Source: Pseudomonas sp. RGM2987
GTDB taxonomy: Bacteria > Pseudomonadota > Gammaproteobacteria > Pseudomonadales > Pseudomonadaceae
Direction of reading: 5' to 3'
Length of the DNA: 64,000 bases
Assembly: GCF_022952855.1 (NCBI RefSeq)
Contig: NZ_JALJDX010000214.1
Span: forward strand, 1-64,000
Shown: positions 32,607 through 41,588 of the stretch, piece after piece
How positions within the stretch are numbered: position 1 is the stretch's first letter
Layout of the letters: every line of letters starts with the position of its first letter
The notes under the pieces: model-generated
The model's input: the letters and a program-made list of their open reading frames with translations, nothing else
What the model was told of the DNA's origin: nothing
Databases searched by the model: none
Position numbers and translations under genes: made by a program

Positions 32607-34463
32607 ATGCTTCGTGTGTTTGAACGAAGACTCGACCCTTTCCCGCCCGATGAAGCACCGCCGCCACCGGTTGGCCTGGCGCGGTTCTTGTGGGCCTGCA
32701 CCCGAGGCGCTCGCGGTTATATCCTCGCGCTGGCGCTGCTCAGTGCCGCCGTGTCGATTTATGAGGCCTGGTTGTTTTCGTTCCTGGGACAGGTGGTCGA
32801 CCTGCTCGCAGCTTGGCAGACAGGCGGTGAGGCGCAAGGCGCGCAAGAGCGTCGGGTACTGTGGGGGATCGGCATCGTGCTGCTCACCAGCATCGGGTTG
32901 GTGGCACTGCGCACCATGGTGCAGCACCAGATCCTGGCGATCAATCTGCCGCTGCGGCTGCGCTGGGATTTCCACCGGCTGATGCTGCGACAAAGCCTTT
33001 CGTTCTTTTCCGATGAGTTTTCTGGCCGGGTCACGACCAAGGTGATGCAGACGGCCTTGGCTGTGCGCGAAGTCCTGTTTACCGTCATCGAAATCGCCCC
33101 CGGGATCGGCGTTTACTTCATCGCGATCATCGCCCTGGCCGGTGGCTTCGCCCTCAAACTGATACTGCCGTTCATAGCCTGGGTCGCCTTGTTCGGGCTG
33201 GCGATGCTCTATTTCGTGCCGCGCCTCGGGCAGGTAGGGCAGGAACAGGCCAACGCGCGGTCGTCGATGACCGGACGTATCTCGGACGCCTACACCAACA
33301 TCACCACCGTGAAGCTGTTCTCCCACTCCAAACGCGAAGCGCACTTCGCCCGTGCTGCGATGGAGGATTTCAAGCAGACGGGTTTTCGCCAGATGCGCCT
33401 GGTCAGCCAGTTCGAGATTGTTAACCAGGCGCTGGTGGTGGCGCTGATCATCGGCGCAGGCGGCTACGCGCTGTGGCTATGGCACCTGGGAGAAGTCGGT
33501 ACGGGTGCGGTGGCGGCGATTACCGCGATGGCGTTGCGGATCAACGGCATGTCCCATTGGATCATGTGGCAGATGACGTCGCTGTTCGAGAACATCGGCA
33601 CCGTGCAGGATGGCATGGATACCTTGACCCGAGGGCCGAAAGTCCAGGATGCGCCGAACGCCGGCGTACTGGTGCCCACTGGCGGCGCGGTCACGTTCGA
33701 CAACGTGAGCTTCAACTACAACGGCGAACGCCAGGTGCTCGATGGGTTGAGCCTGCACATCCGAGCAGGGGAAAAAATCGGCCTGGTGGGTCGCTCCGGT
33801 GCCGGCAAGTCCACGCTGATCAATCTGCTGCTGCGCTTCTACGATGTAGACAGCGGTGAGATTCGCATCGACGGGCAGAACATCGCCCGCGTTACCCAGG
33901 ACAGCCTGCGCAGTGCCATCGGCATGGTCACTCAGGACACTTCGCTGCTGCACCGCTCCATTCGCGACAACATCGCCTACGGTCGCCCGGACGCGACCGA
34001 CGCGGACATCCGCACGGCTGCGGCCAACGCCCAGGCCGACGGGTTCATCAGCCAATTGAGCGACCGCCAGGGCCATAGCGGCTACGACACGCTGGTCGGT
34101 GAGCGCGGCATCAAGCTTTCGGGCGGCCAGCGCCAACGTATCGCCATCGCCCGGGTGATGCTCAAGAACGCCCCGATCCTGTTGCTTGACGAGGCCACCA
34201 GCGCCCTGGACTCGGAGGTTGAAGTGGCGATCCAGGAAAGCCTCGATGAGATGATGCAGGGCAAGACGGTCATCGCCATTGCCCATCGGCTGTCAACCAT
34301 CGCCGCCATGGACCGACTCATCGTCATGGATGAAGGACGGATCATCGAGCAGGGAACCCACGCTGAACTGCTGGCGAAAAACGGTACCTATGCGCGGCTG
34401 TGGCAGCATCAGAGTGGTGGGTTCCTGGGAGAGGATCGCGGAGTGGTTGAGGCGGTGGAGTAG
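32607..34463 (+). CDS. ABC exporter, fused permease and ATPase
   Basis: A 618-residue half-transporter. Six helices lie in residues 35-335, including a coupling-helix region near RISDAYTNITTVKLFS, followed by the nucleotide-binding domain: Walker A GRSGAGKST at 395-403, signature LSGGQRQR, Walker B ILLLDEATSALDSE and AHRLSTI. It works as a homodimer. ATG 32607 has GGAGG at 5 nt; the in-frame 32568 lacks one. The type is MsbA/MdlB-like multidrug or lipid export; the substrate is not predictable. It stands alone, divergent from arsC. Confidence 0.93.
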   Translation: MLRVFERRLDPFPPDEAPPPPVGLARFLWACTRGARGYILALALLSAAVSIYEAWLFSFLGQVVDLLAAWQTGGEAQGAQERRVLWGIGIVLLTSIGLVALRTMVQHQILAINLPLRLRWDFHRLMLRQSLSFFSDEFSGRVTTKVMQTALAVREVLFTVIEIAPGIGVYFIAIIALAGGFALKLILPFIAWVALFGLAMLYFVPRLGQVGQEQANARSSMTGRISDAYTNITTVKLFSHSKREAHFARAAMEDFKQTGFRQMRLVSQFEIVNQALVVALIIGAGGYALWLWHLGEVGTGAVAAITAMALRINGMSHWIMWQMTSLFENIGTVQDGMDTLTRGPKVQDAPNAGVLVPTGGAVTFDNVSFNYNGERQVLDGLSLHIRAGEKIGLVGRSGAGKSTLINLLLRFYDVDSGEIRIDGQNIARVTQDSLRSAIGMVTQDTSLLHRSIRDNIAYGRPDATDADIRTAAANAQADGFISQLSDRQGHSGYDTLVGERGIKLSGGQRQRIAIARVMLKNAPILLLDEATSALDSEVEVAIQESLDEMMQGKTVIAIAHRLSTIAAMDRLIVMDEGRIIEQGTHAELLAKNGTYARLWQHQSGGFLGEDRGVVEAVE

Positions 34464-34493
34464 GGATGGACAGGCGCTGGCATGGTTGCTAAC

Positions 34494-34514
34494 GTATTAA
34501 AAGGTAATACCTTT
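34494..34514. promoter_or_regulatory. overlapping palindromes at the toxin-antitoxin promoter
   Basis: GTATTA-AAAGG-TAATAC (34494-34510) and AAAGGT-AAT-ACCTTT (34500-34514) overlap just 18 nt before the antitoxin ATG. Ribbon-helix-helix antitoxins repress their own operon by binding such sites, so this is the expected autoregulatory operator. Confidence 0.6.
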
Positions 34515-34532
34515 GAATATTGAGAGGCTAAC

Positions 34533-34805
34533 ATGGCGACGTCGATTAAGATCGATGAGGACCTGAAATACCGCATTCAGCAGCTAGCGAATGCCCGGCA
34601 ACGTTCGGCCCACTGGATCATGCGCGAAGCCCTCTCTCAGTATGTAGTGCGGGAGGAGGCGAGAGAAAACTTCAAGCAAGAGGCGCTGGCCTCCTGGAAG
34701 GCCTATCAAGAGTCAGGTCAGCACCTGACCGGGGCCGAGACCCGAGACTGGCTTAGAACCTGGGGAACCGAGGACGAGTCGGAGCTTCCTAAGTGCCACG
34801 ACTGA
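34533..34805 (+). CDS. CopG/ParD-like antitoxin
   Basis: A 90-residue protein. The N-terminus (TSIKIDEDLKYRIQQLANAR, then SAHWIMREALSQYV) is a ribbon-helix-helix DNA-binding domain. The C-terminal half (KAYQESGQHLTGAETRDWLR) is the flexible toxin-binding part. GAGG stands 5 nt before the ATG. It overlaps the toxin gene by 13 nt, the classic antitoxin-first arrangement. Confidence 0.88.
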   Translation: MATSIKIDEDLKYRIQQLANARQRSAHWIMREALSQYVVREEARENFKQEALASWKAYQESGQHLTGAETRDWLRTWGTEDESELPKCHD

Positions 34806-35086
34806 TTGTCACCGCAGGTGCGGGGCAAGGGTTGGAGCGTTGCCGCCGTTTCTTGTTGGAAAAAGATCCGCAAGTGACGCGTAGGGCTGCTCAAACTATC
34901 GAGCAGCAGTTGCTGCGCTTGGAGGCTGATCCTCAAATAGGTCGGCCCTATATAGAGTTACCTGAATTGCGTGAGCTGGTCATTGCTTTTGGTGACGCGG
35001 GCTATGTCGCGCTTTATCGTTATGTTCCGGCAGAAGAAGCCGTGTACTTGTTGGCGTTCCGACATCAGAGGGAGGCGGGTTACTGA
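34793..35086 (+). CDS. ParE/RelE-family toxin
   Basis: A 97-residue protein of the RelE/ParE fold (GTG start at 34793). AAQTIEQQLLRLEADPQIGR, followed by PYIELPELRELVIAFGDAGY and VALYRYV, is the family core with the conserved central Arg/Leu-rich helix and beta strands. ParE members poison gyrase and RelE members cut mRNA; the sequence alone does not settle which. The N-terminus LIVTAGAGQGLERCRRFL resembles ParE-like plasmid stabilisation proteins. Confidence 0.87.
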   Translation: MPRLIVTAGAGQGLERCRRFLLEKDPQVTRRAAQTIEQQLLRLEADPQIGRPYIELPELRELVIAFGDAGYVALYRYVPAEEAVYLLAFRHQREAGY

Positions 35087-35193
35087 TAGATCAGGAACTC
35101 ATTTTCTCAAACACTTTTTCCGGAGGATTTCTACCTGCCGACTTGGTGTTCCAGCCATCAATAGATGGGCGGGCGATTCAAGAAAGTGATGAT

Positions 35194-38124
35194 TTAGCCC
35201 ACCCGCTGTATCTGCTCCAGTATCTGGCTGTCGGTGATGTTCATGTCATCCTGCAGCAAAAACATCTTGCTCAGCACTTCGGCCATTTTCCGGTCGGTGT
35301 CGGCGAACGGCAGGTAGAACTCGCTGGGGCTGCCGCCAGCAGGCACGATGCACAGGTAGTTGCCGGGTTCGATGTGGATGGCCGCGCTGCCCAGGTGAAT
35401 GCGGTAGTTCGCTCGCTGGCCGGTAACGTGCAGAAAATGCCCTTCGCATCTGACGTTTTTCAGCCCCATTCCCTGAATCAACTCGCCAACCAGCTCTGCG
35501 CGGCGTTGCAGGGTTTCGTTGCTGGTGCTGTAGCCGTCTGCGGCATGGGCCACAGAGACCAGCAGGTCGGCGTCGCGCATGACTTCCGAGAACAGCAGCG
35601 GCGGCACCTCATCCAGAGGCAGGGCTTTGCGGTCGCGGTAGAACGCAATCGTGTCGAAGGTGAAGTGTTCTGTTTCCGACAGGTAATGGCCGGTATCCAG
35701 GAAGTTGAACATGGCGTAAATGCCATGCTCCTTGCTCTCGTAATAGACGTCCTCGACGCTTGAGGTCGACCAGTTGCGGACCTGCAGCAACCGGGCGGCG
35801 ATCTTGCCCTTCAGGCGGTGGCCGACAAATCGATTGGACCACAGGCGCGTATCGCGCTCGGCAGGCGTCAGTAGGTACAGCTCGCGAAAGGCCTGCTTGA
35901 ACGGCTGCACGCGGCGTTGGCTGACCACTTCTTTCTGCCAGGCTGAAAGCTGGCCTGCCGTGAACAGGTGAAAAGGGTGGGCAATGCGCAGGTTTTTTTC
36001 GATGGCGTGCCGGCGGCCCTCAAGGTCGGTCACGGTCAGCGTTGCGCTATCGAGCCAGCCCAGGGCCGCGTCGTCGGTCTGCACGATCAGTTGTTCCAGC
36101 AGCAGGCGAACCGCGGGCATCTTCAACAGCGGTTCAAGGGCATCCAGCGCCAGGGTTTCGCCGCTGCTCATCATCGCTTCCAGGGTCCGGCAGAAGCGCG
36201 CAATCTGCTCCTTGAGCTGAGCCTGCTGCGCTTTCAGGGCGACGAAGGCTGGGCTTTTGCGAATCGCCGGTGGCGCGGTCTTGAGCGTCTTTGCGGCTTT
36301 GCTGATGTGCAGCGCTGGCGACAAGCCGTCGATCACCAGCGTGACGTCGTAGCCATCGATGGTCGCCGTCGTCAGGGCGGATTCGGCGATCTGCGATTCC
36401 ATGGCCCATTCCAGGCGTATCGCCGAGGGATAGCCGGCGACCCGCGCCAGGTTTTCCAGCCCGGCCTGCACCGCCGCCTGGGAGTTGGCCTGGCGTTGCG
36501 CGCCGTACTTGCGCACCTCCTTGTGCAGTTTCTTGAGCATCAGATAGCGCTGGCGGACGTCGTCCGCATCCTTGACGGGCAGTACACCATAAATGCGCAT
36601 GGCCGCCTGTGCGTGGCGGGCCAGCTTCTTTTCCAGCGCCGGCCGGCCGATGCCCTGGTAGGCGTCGAGCAGTGCACGCGTCTCGGGGAACGCCCACTGC
36701 GAGGGTTTGAGTGCGGCGAGGTATTCACGCAGGTGTTGCGGGTCGGCCTCGGCCAGCGCCTTGTCCAATAGGTAGCGGTCCACCACACCCACGGTTTCAT
36801 CCAGCGTATTGGGCAGGTCACTGCCCCGACCGGACCGGGGTGCGAGGGCAATGTTCAAGTATTCCCGCTGGAAGGCTTGCAGGTCACTCCAGCCGAGGGC
36901 ATCGAGTACCACTCGGCTGGCGTCGCCGGCGTACGGCAGGGCAGTCAGCAGGGTATCTCTGGAAAATCCGGTCAGTGCGGCGAGCAGCTCTGCCGATTGG
37001 CTCTTGGGCAATTGCTGAAGCAGCAGGAAGCGTTCGAGCACCGCGGGGCAATCACCGAAGTCGGCGATGAAAGTCTCCGGCGTCATGCCCAGTCGCTCGA
37101 TGGCCGCCAGGGCCAGCAGCACCCAGCGGGTCTGATAGACCTCTACCGACCGGAAGGTGTCCGCCAGCTTCGCGGCGTTATCGGGCAGTCCAGCCAGGGC
37201 GTCCTCGGCATAACGGACGGTGAAATTCACCAGTTCAGGAGGTGTGTCGGCCGGTTCTTCAGTAAGGGCCTCTTCGCTTTGGGGCTGCTCCTCCTCGAGG
37301 CCTTCGTCGTCAAGGTCTTCGTCGTCTGAATCATCCTCGTCGAACGCTTCATCGGCATACCGATTCAGGTCCACATCATCACTGTCGAGGCCGGCGTCGT
37401 CGGCGTAGAACATCATGGCGCGGCCCCAGGTATTGGCCGCCCGAACGAAGCGAGGGTAATCGAGGCGGCCCGCTTCCAGCAGGCCCAGGGCGATCCGCCT
37501 GATGTCCTGGTGCACGTAGATATACGCATCGGCCACCTTCCTTTGCCCTTCTTCAGGCGAGGACGGGGGCTGCACTCGGTTCCAGCTGCCGTCCAGCAAC
37601 CATTCGGCGAAGGTCTGCCAGGCCGGGGTAGCCGGGTAGTTGCTCAGGCGGTTGATACAAGCCGGGATGTCGGGGAAGGCCCACGCGTGTACCGGACTTC
37701 GTCGATAGTAGGCGGGACTGTCGTCGTCAGTGGGCAGTGGATAGTCGCTGTCCTCGAAGGCAAATTGCAGCATGTGCTGCAATCGCGCGCAGATTTGCTC
37801 CAGCGCATAGGCATCCGGGTGAGCCGTGATCCACGCATCGCAGAGGCGATATTGCAGGCCGTAGCGCTGCTGATCGCGGCGGTCTTCCAGGTCGTCCCAG
37901 ACGATCGGGAACACAAAGCCGTCCGCCAATGCCCTGGCGCCTTCCTCTGGATGCTGCCTGAACCAGTCATCGGCGATGCGCAGAAAGTCGATGCCGTCCC
38001 AGAAATCGTGCTCGTATTCCTCATACCCGCTGAGCTCGGGATAGGTGTCCAGGGCTCTGTCACAGAATGCTCGCAGTGCCGCGAGGCGTGTGGCTTGTTC
38101 AGGCACGGGAAGGCGTTTTTGCAT
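35194..38124 (-). CDS. DUF4132 domain-containing protein
   Basis: A 976-residue soluble protein. An acidic run rich in Asp and Glu lies at about 258-291. The middle is helical with repeat-like character. From roughly residue 690 the DUF4132 (MolR/YehI-like) domain appears (NLRIAHPFHLFTAGQLSAWQ, then SNRFVGHRLKGKIAARLLQ), and the last 110 residues match the separately named DUF7737 (RRAELVGELIQGMG, then MFLLQDDMNITDSQIL). No enzymatic motif is clear. The relatives usually carry a WGR or other N-terminal module; this one does not. It follows its small partner by 33 nt and seems cotranscribed. Roles in stress or DNA-linked signalling have been proposed only loosely. Confidence 0.8.
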   Translation of the reverse strand: MQKRLPVPEQATRLAALRAFCDRALDTYPELSGYEEYEHDFWDGIDFLRIADDWFRQHPEEGARALADGFVFPIVWDDLEDRRDQQRYGLQYRLCDAWITAHPDAYALEQICARLQHMLQFAFEDSDYPLPTDDDSPAYYRRSPVHAWAFPDIPACINRLSNYPATPAWQTFAEWLLDGSWNRVQPPSSPEEGQRKVADAYIYVHQDIRRIALGLLEAGRLDYPRFVRAANTWGRAMMFYADDAGLDSDDVDLNRYADEAFDEDDSDDEDLDDEGLEEEQPQSEEALTEEPADTPPELVNFTVRYAEDALAGLPDNAAKLADTFRSVEVYQTRWVLLALAAIERLGMTPETFIADFGDCPAVLERFLLLQQLPKSQSAELLAALTGFSRDTLLTALPYAGDASRVVLDALGWSDLQAFQREYLNIALAPRSGRGSDLPNTLDETVGVVDRYLLDKALAEADPQHLREYLAALKPSQWAFPETRALLDAYQGIGRPALEKKLARHAQAAMRIYGVLPVKDADDVRQRYLMLKKLHKEVRKYGAQRQANSQAAVQAGLENLARVAGYPSAIRLEWAMESQIAESALTTATIDGYDVTLVIDGLSPALHISKAAKTLKTAPPAIRKSPAFVALKAQQAQLKEQIARFCRTLEAMMSSGETLALDALEPLLKMPAVRLLLEQLIVQTDDAALGWLDSATLTVTDLEGRRHAIEKNLRIAHPFHLFTAGQLSAWQKEVVSQRRVQPFKQAFRELYLLTPAERDTRLWSNRFVGHRLKGKIAARLLQVRNWSTSSVEDVYYESKEHGIYAMFNFLDTGHYLSETEHFTFDTIAFYRDRKALPLDEVPPLLFSEVMRDADLLVSVAHAADGYSTSNETLQRRAELVGELIQGMGLKNVRCEGHFLHVTGQRANYRIHLGSAAIHIEPGNYLCIVPAGGSPSEFYLPFADTDRKMAEVLSKMFLLQDDMNITDSQILEQIQRVG

Positions 38125-38157
38125 GGAGGGATTCCGAAGAGAAATGAACGGCGAGGG

Positions 38158-38598
38158 TCAACCGCCAATCAGCGGCATCAGCCGGATAAACGCAAGCGTG
38201 GACGGGGGACTCAATTCGATGATGTCATCCAGGTTCTGCAGCATGACGCCGTTGTGCAGAACGCGGAATGCACGGGTTTCAAAGCCTTTCAGGGCTCGTT
38301 CGCATTCAACGCCGACATCCAGTTCTGGGGCGGCGCTGGCCTGCGGCATGACGATTGCACCTTCGCTGGCTTGCTGACGAATGTCCCGCTCGCTCAGGTA
38401 CTGGCGATCAAGCACCTCGCGCACAGATACCTGTTCCAGCCAGTGCTGCACCGAGAGGGCGGCGATCTGCTCGGCAACGGTGAGGCGAATGAGCTCGGCG
38501 ACCGTCAGCGTCGATGAGGTCGGTGCCACGGTGACAGGGGGAAGCAAAGGCTCCTGGCGCGCGCCTTTGAGGCAATAACTATGAACCACCAATTCCAT
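38158..38598 (-). CDS. small protein paired with the DUF4132 gene
   Basis: A 146-residue protein with GAGGA 7 nt before ATG 38598. The sequence is mostly helical and acidic with many Leu, Ala and Glu; a segment around QHWLEQVSVREVLDRQYLSE and a later ERALKGFETRAFRVLHNG stand out. No family is recognised. Because it precedes the DUF4132 gene by 33 nt in the same direction, it is likely its cofactor or substrate partner. Confidence 0.65.
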   Translation of the reverse strand: MELVVHSYCLKGARQEPLLPPVTVAPTSSTLTVAELIRLTVAEQIAALSVQHWLEQVSVREVLDRQYLSERDIRQQASEGAIVMPQASAAPELDVGVECERALKGFETRAFRVLHNGVMLQNLDDIIELSPPSTLAFIRLMPLIGG

Positions 38599-38720
38599 AG
38601 GGCATTCCTCGCAAGCCAGACGAGCCGGGGGGAAGGGTAGCGTAACATCGTCCCATATGCCCCGGCTCTTATAACTCGCCCAGTCGAGAGAACTGGTTCA
38701 CAGGTCGACCGGCAAGTCCA

Positions 38721-39947
38721 TCAGCCCGTAATGTCTTTACCGAAGATGCCGCGGGCGATCACCAGCTTCTGGATCTCATTGGTGCCCTCATAAATTTCGG
38801 CGATCTTGCAGTCACGGTAGATTTCTTCCACACGGTAGTGAGACCCGTCTGCCGCGAGTTCACGCATGAAGCCATAGCCACCGAAGATTTGTACGGCGTC
38901 GCGGGCGAACTCACCGGCAAGATTGGTCCCGTACCATTTGGCCATGGCCGCTTCCGGATCGGCGAAGGCGTGGCCTTCATCCATGCGCAGCGCTGCCTTG
39001 AGGTAGAGATTGCGGGCGTTCTCGATTTCAGTGGCACGCTCGGCGATTTTGAACTGCCAATGCTGGAACTGAGCGATGACCTTGCCAAACGCCCGGCGGC
39101 TCTTGAGTCGTTCCACGCTCAGATCGAAAAGGGCCTGGGCCATGCCGGTTCCGCTCGCGGCAATTCCAACGCGCCCGTAGGTCAGTGTTTGCAGGGCGAT
39201 CTTGAGCCCTTGGCCCGGCTCTGCGACGACGTTTTCCAGTGGAACCTCGACGTTATCGAAGTAGATGTCCGCCGTCAGTTGGCCATGGTTGCCCATCTTC
39301 TTGTCGGGCTCACCCACACGTACGCCCGGCCAATCCAATTCGACGACCAATTCGGTCATGCGCCCTGCATCCACACAGAGCACTACGACAAAATCAGCGA
39401 CGGGGGCGTTGGAGATGAAGCGCTTGCGGCCATTGATGACATAGCCGGTTTCGGTCCGCCTGGCATGGGTGCTCATGGCGTTAACGCTCAAGTCGGTACT
39501 GGCGTCGGGTTCGGTCGTGGCAAAGCTGCCGATCTTCTCACCCTTGAGCAATGGAGTGAGATAACGCTCCCTGATTGAATCCGAGCCGTGTTTCAGCGCG
39601 TTACCCGCCAGGATGCAATGCACATCGACAATGGCCGCGACTGAGTTCGAATGGTAAGCCAGCTCCTCGATCATCACAGCGGTGGCCGTGCAGGGGTACT
39701 GGAGTCCACGGCCGCCAACCTCGGCCGCAAAGGGAATGGCGAACAAACCTGCCTGTGCCATCTTGGCGAACAGCTCGCGCGGAAAAGCACCCACGGACTC
39801 TTCGGTGTGGCCAATGGCATACGCCGCCGGTGCGACATGTTCATCGGCGAAGCGCCGGACTTCCCGGCGGATGGCAAGGATTTCCTCCGGTGTAGCGAGG
39901 TCGTGATAGAGCGTGTCCTGATACCGCGCAATGGTTGTTTGAGTCAT
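38721..39947 (-). CDS. acyl-CoA dehydrogenase
   Basis: A 408-residue flavoprotein with the three-part acyl-CoA dehydrogenase fold: FATTEPDAST near 143-152 (FAD and substrate contact), a beta middle domain and a C-terminal helical bundle ending IYEGTNEIQKLVIARG, where Glu387 is the likely catalytic base. It oxidises an acyl-CoA to the 2-enoyl-CoA, passing electrons to ETF. It is monocistronic, divergent from the AraC-type gene with a 127-nt gap, which probably controls it. Chain type is unknown. Confidence 0.93.
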   Translation of the reverse strand: MTQTTIARYQDTLYHDLATPEEILAIRREVRRFADEHVAPAAYAIGHTEESVGAFPRELFAKMAQAGLFAIPFAAEVGGRGLQYPCTATAVMIEELAYHSNSVAAIVDVHCILAGNALKHGSDSIRERYLTPLLKGEKIGSFATTEPDASTDLSVNAMSTHARRTETGYVINGRKRFISNAPVADFVVVLCVDAGRMTELVVELDWPGVRVGEPDKKMGNHGQLTADIYFDNVEVPLENVVAEPGQGLKIALQTLTYGRVGIAASGTGMAQALFDLSVERLKSRRAFGKVIAQFQHWQFKIAERATEIENARNLYLKAALRMDEGHAFADPEAAMAKWYGTNLAGEFARDAVQIFGGYGFMRELAADGSHYRVEEIYRDCKIAEIYEGTNEIQKLVIARGIFGKDITG

Positions 39948-40074
39948 GGTTTGTCGTCCGCAATCCGAAAAAATGATGTGCCGAGAACTCTAGAGAGACG
40001 GTTGGGATGCGGTAATAGGCAATAACGACTGTAAATATGCGAATATCGCCAAACTTTCCTGGAACGATACCGCC

Positions 40075-41082
40075 ATGCCTACCGTTGCGATTCTCGGATT
40101 TGACGACTCATATGCTTCCGTCATTGGCGGCTTTGCCGACATGCTTCAGGTCGCCAATGCGCATATGTCCAAGCAGGGCATGCCGTCGGCCGGGCTGTTT
40201 GAGTGGCATTTCTTATCGCAGAGTGGGTTGGCGGTCCGCACAAGCAACGGGCTTGAGCTTTCGATGCGGCCCTTGCCCCGTGATCGGATTTACGACCTGG
40301 TCTTGATTCCCAGCCTGCATTACCGGGGCTGGCGGCTTTTCTGCCAGTTTCTTGATAGCCAGATTGTGGTTCGCAAGTGGCTGATCAAGCAGTGGGAGCA
40401 GGGTGCGTGGCTTTGCGCCAATTGCACGGGCACGTTCTTGCTCGCGGACACAGGGTTGCTTGACGGCCGTATCGCAACCACCACATGGTGGCTGGAGGAG
40501 CACTTTCGCGAGCGATTCCCGAAGGTCGACCTACAGATGCGCCCTTTGGTCACTGAGGCCGAGCGGCTGGTGTGTGGCGGTGCACATGCGACCTTTCTGT
40601 TGCAGTCGGTGCATGTGCTCAAGCAGTTTGCGGGCAAGGCCATAGCGATGCAGTGTGCCCGCAGCATGCTGATCGATCTGACCCAGACGACCCAGACACC
40701 CTTGCAACCGCTGATCGCCGACAGCACCCACAACGACCCTTTGATCCAAAGGGCGCAGAAGTGGTTGCAGGATCATCTCGCTGAACCGATACGCATGAAG
40801 GACCTGGCGACGCAACTGGCCGTGAGTGAACGTACTCTGATACGCCGTTTCAACAAGGCGCTCGAGCAGTCGCCGCTGACCTATCTGCAGAACTTGCGCA
40901 TCGATACGGCGCGGGCATTACTCGAAGCAGGGGACCTGAGCACCGAGCGAATTGCTCAGTACGTAGGCTATAGCGACCTCAGTTCGTTTACCCGATTGTT
41001 TCGCGAGCGCGTGGGCTTCACCCCGGGGGCTTATCGAGCCAGATTTCAATTGCCCAACGCCGATCTTGATTTGCGCCATTGA
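40075..41082 (+). CDS. GlxA-type AraC family regulator
   Basis: A 335-residue regulator. Residues 1-185 form a DJ-1/PfpI domain (AILGFDDSYASVIGGF, then GAWLCANCTGTFLLADTG with the nucleophile-position Cys), and the C-terminal 100 hold two AraC helix-turn-helices (MKDLATQLAVSERTLIRRF and TERIAQYVGYSDLSSFTRLF). GlxA-like regulators control catabolism of quaternary amines and amino acid derivatives in Pseudomonas. Here it faces the acyl-CoA dehydrogenase gene and probably controls it. Confidence 0.92.
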   Translation: MPTVAILGFDDSYASVIGGFADMLQVANAHMSKQGMPSAGLFEWHFLSQSGLAVRTSNGLELSMRPLPRDRIYDLVLIPSLHYRGWRLFCQFLDSQIVVRKWLIKQWEQGAWLCANCTGTFLLADTGLLDGRIATTTWWLEEHFRERFPKVDLQMRPLVTEAERLVCGGAHATFLLQSVHVLKQFAGKAIAMQCARSMLIDLTQTTQTPLQPLIADSTHNDPLIQRAQKWLQDHLAEPIRMKDLATQLAVSERTLIRRFNKALEQSPLTYLQNLRIDTARALLEAGDLSTERIAQYVGYSDLSSFTRLFRERVGFTPGAYRARFQLPNADLDLRH

Positions 41083-41139
41083 CCCGTCTATAAGCCACAG
41101 CGGACTTGTATTCGGTTCTGACTCACGGAGAGAGATTGC

Positions 41140-41520
41140 TTGAAAAGGAAGCTGTTATTCATTGTTTTGCCAGCAATATTATCGTTCGCTCAAATAGCGC
41201 CATCCATCGCGGACAACGCGAATGGAAAGAACCTGTACCAACAGCGATGTGCGATGTGCCACGGCGCAGACATCAAGGGAACAGGACCGTTGGCCCATAA
41301 AAGCACTCCTCCTGCTCCTGACCTTACAAGCGCCGCCTTCAAAAAACGCCTGAGTGATTATCCCGGCGTTATTGTCTCGTCGATCATTCTTCGACCCAAT
41401 GGAGATTTGATCCCCAAAACCCTGAAAGAGAACGGCGTGAAGCTGGAGCCTTACGCTTGGAGGGTTCAGGATTTTCGCGATCTGAATCAGTACATGAACG
41501 GCGTCATTTTTAAGAAATGA
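41140..41520 (+). CDS. class I cytochrome c
   Basis: A 126-residue periplasmic protein. A TTG start gives a signal peptide (MKRKLLFIVLPAILSFAQIA), which no in-frame ATG would; GGAG lies about 10 nt upstream. One haem site, CAMCH at 37-41, with a probable distal Met in the C-terminal half (QYMNGVI). It carries electrons for an unknown periplasmic dehydrogenase; no such gene is adjacent. It follows the AraC-type gene by 58 nt but may be separately transcribed. Confidence 0.8.
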   Translation: MKRKLLFIVLPAILSFAQIAPSIADNANGKNLYQQRCAMCHGADIKGTGPLAHKSTPPAPDLTSAAFKKRLSDYPGVIVSSIILRPNGDLIPKTLKENGVKLEPYAWRVQDFRDLNQYMNGVIFKK

Positions 41521-41588
41521 GCAGTGGTACAAGGCCGATCTGGCGAAAACAAGAATAACCAAGAGTGTTCTGAACAGCCCCTTCGTTG

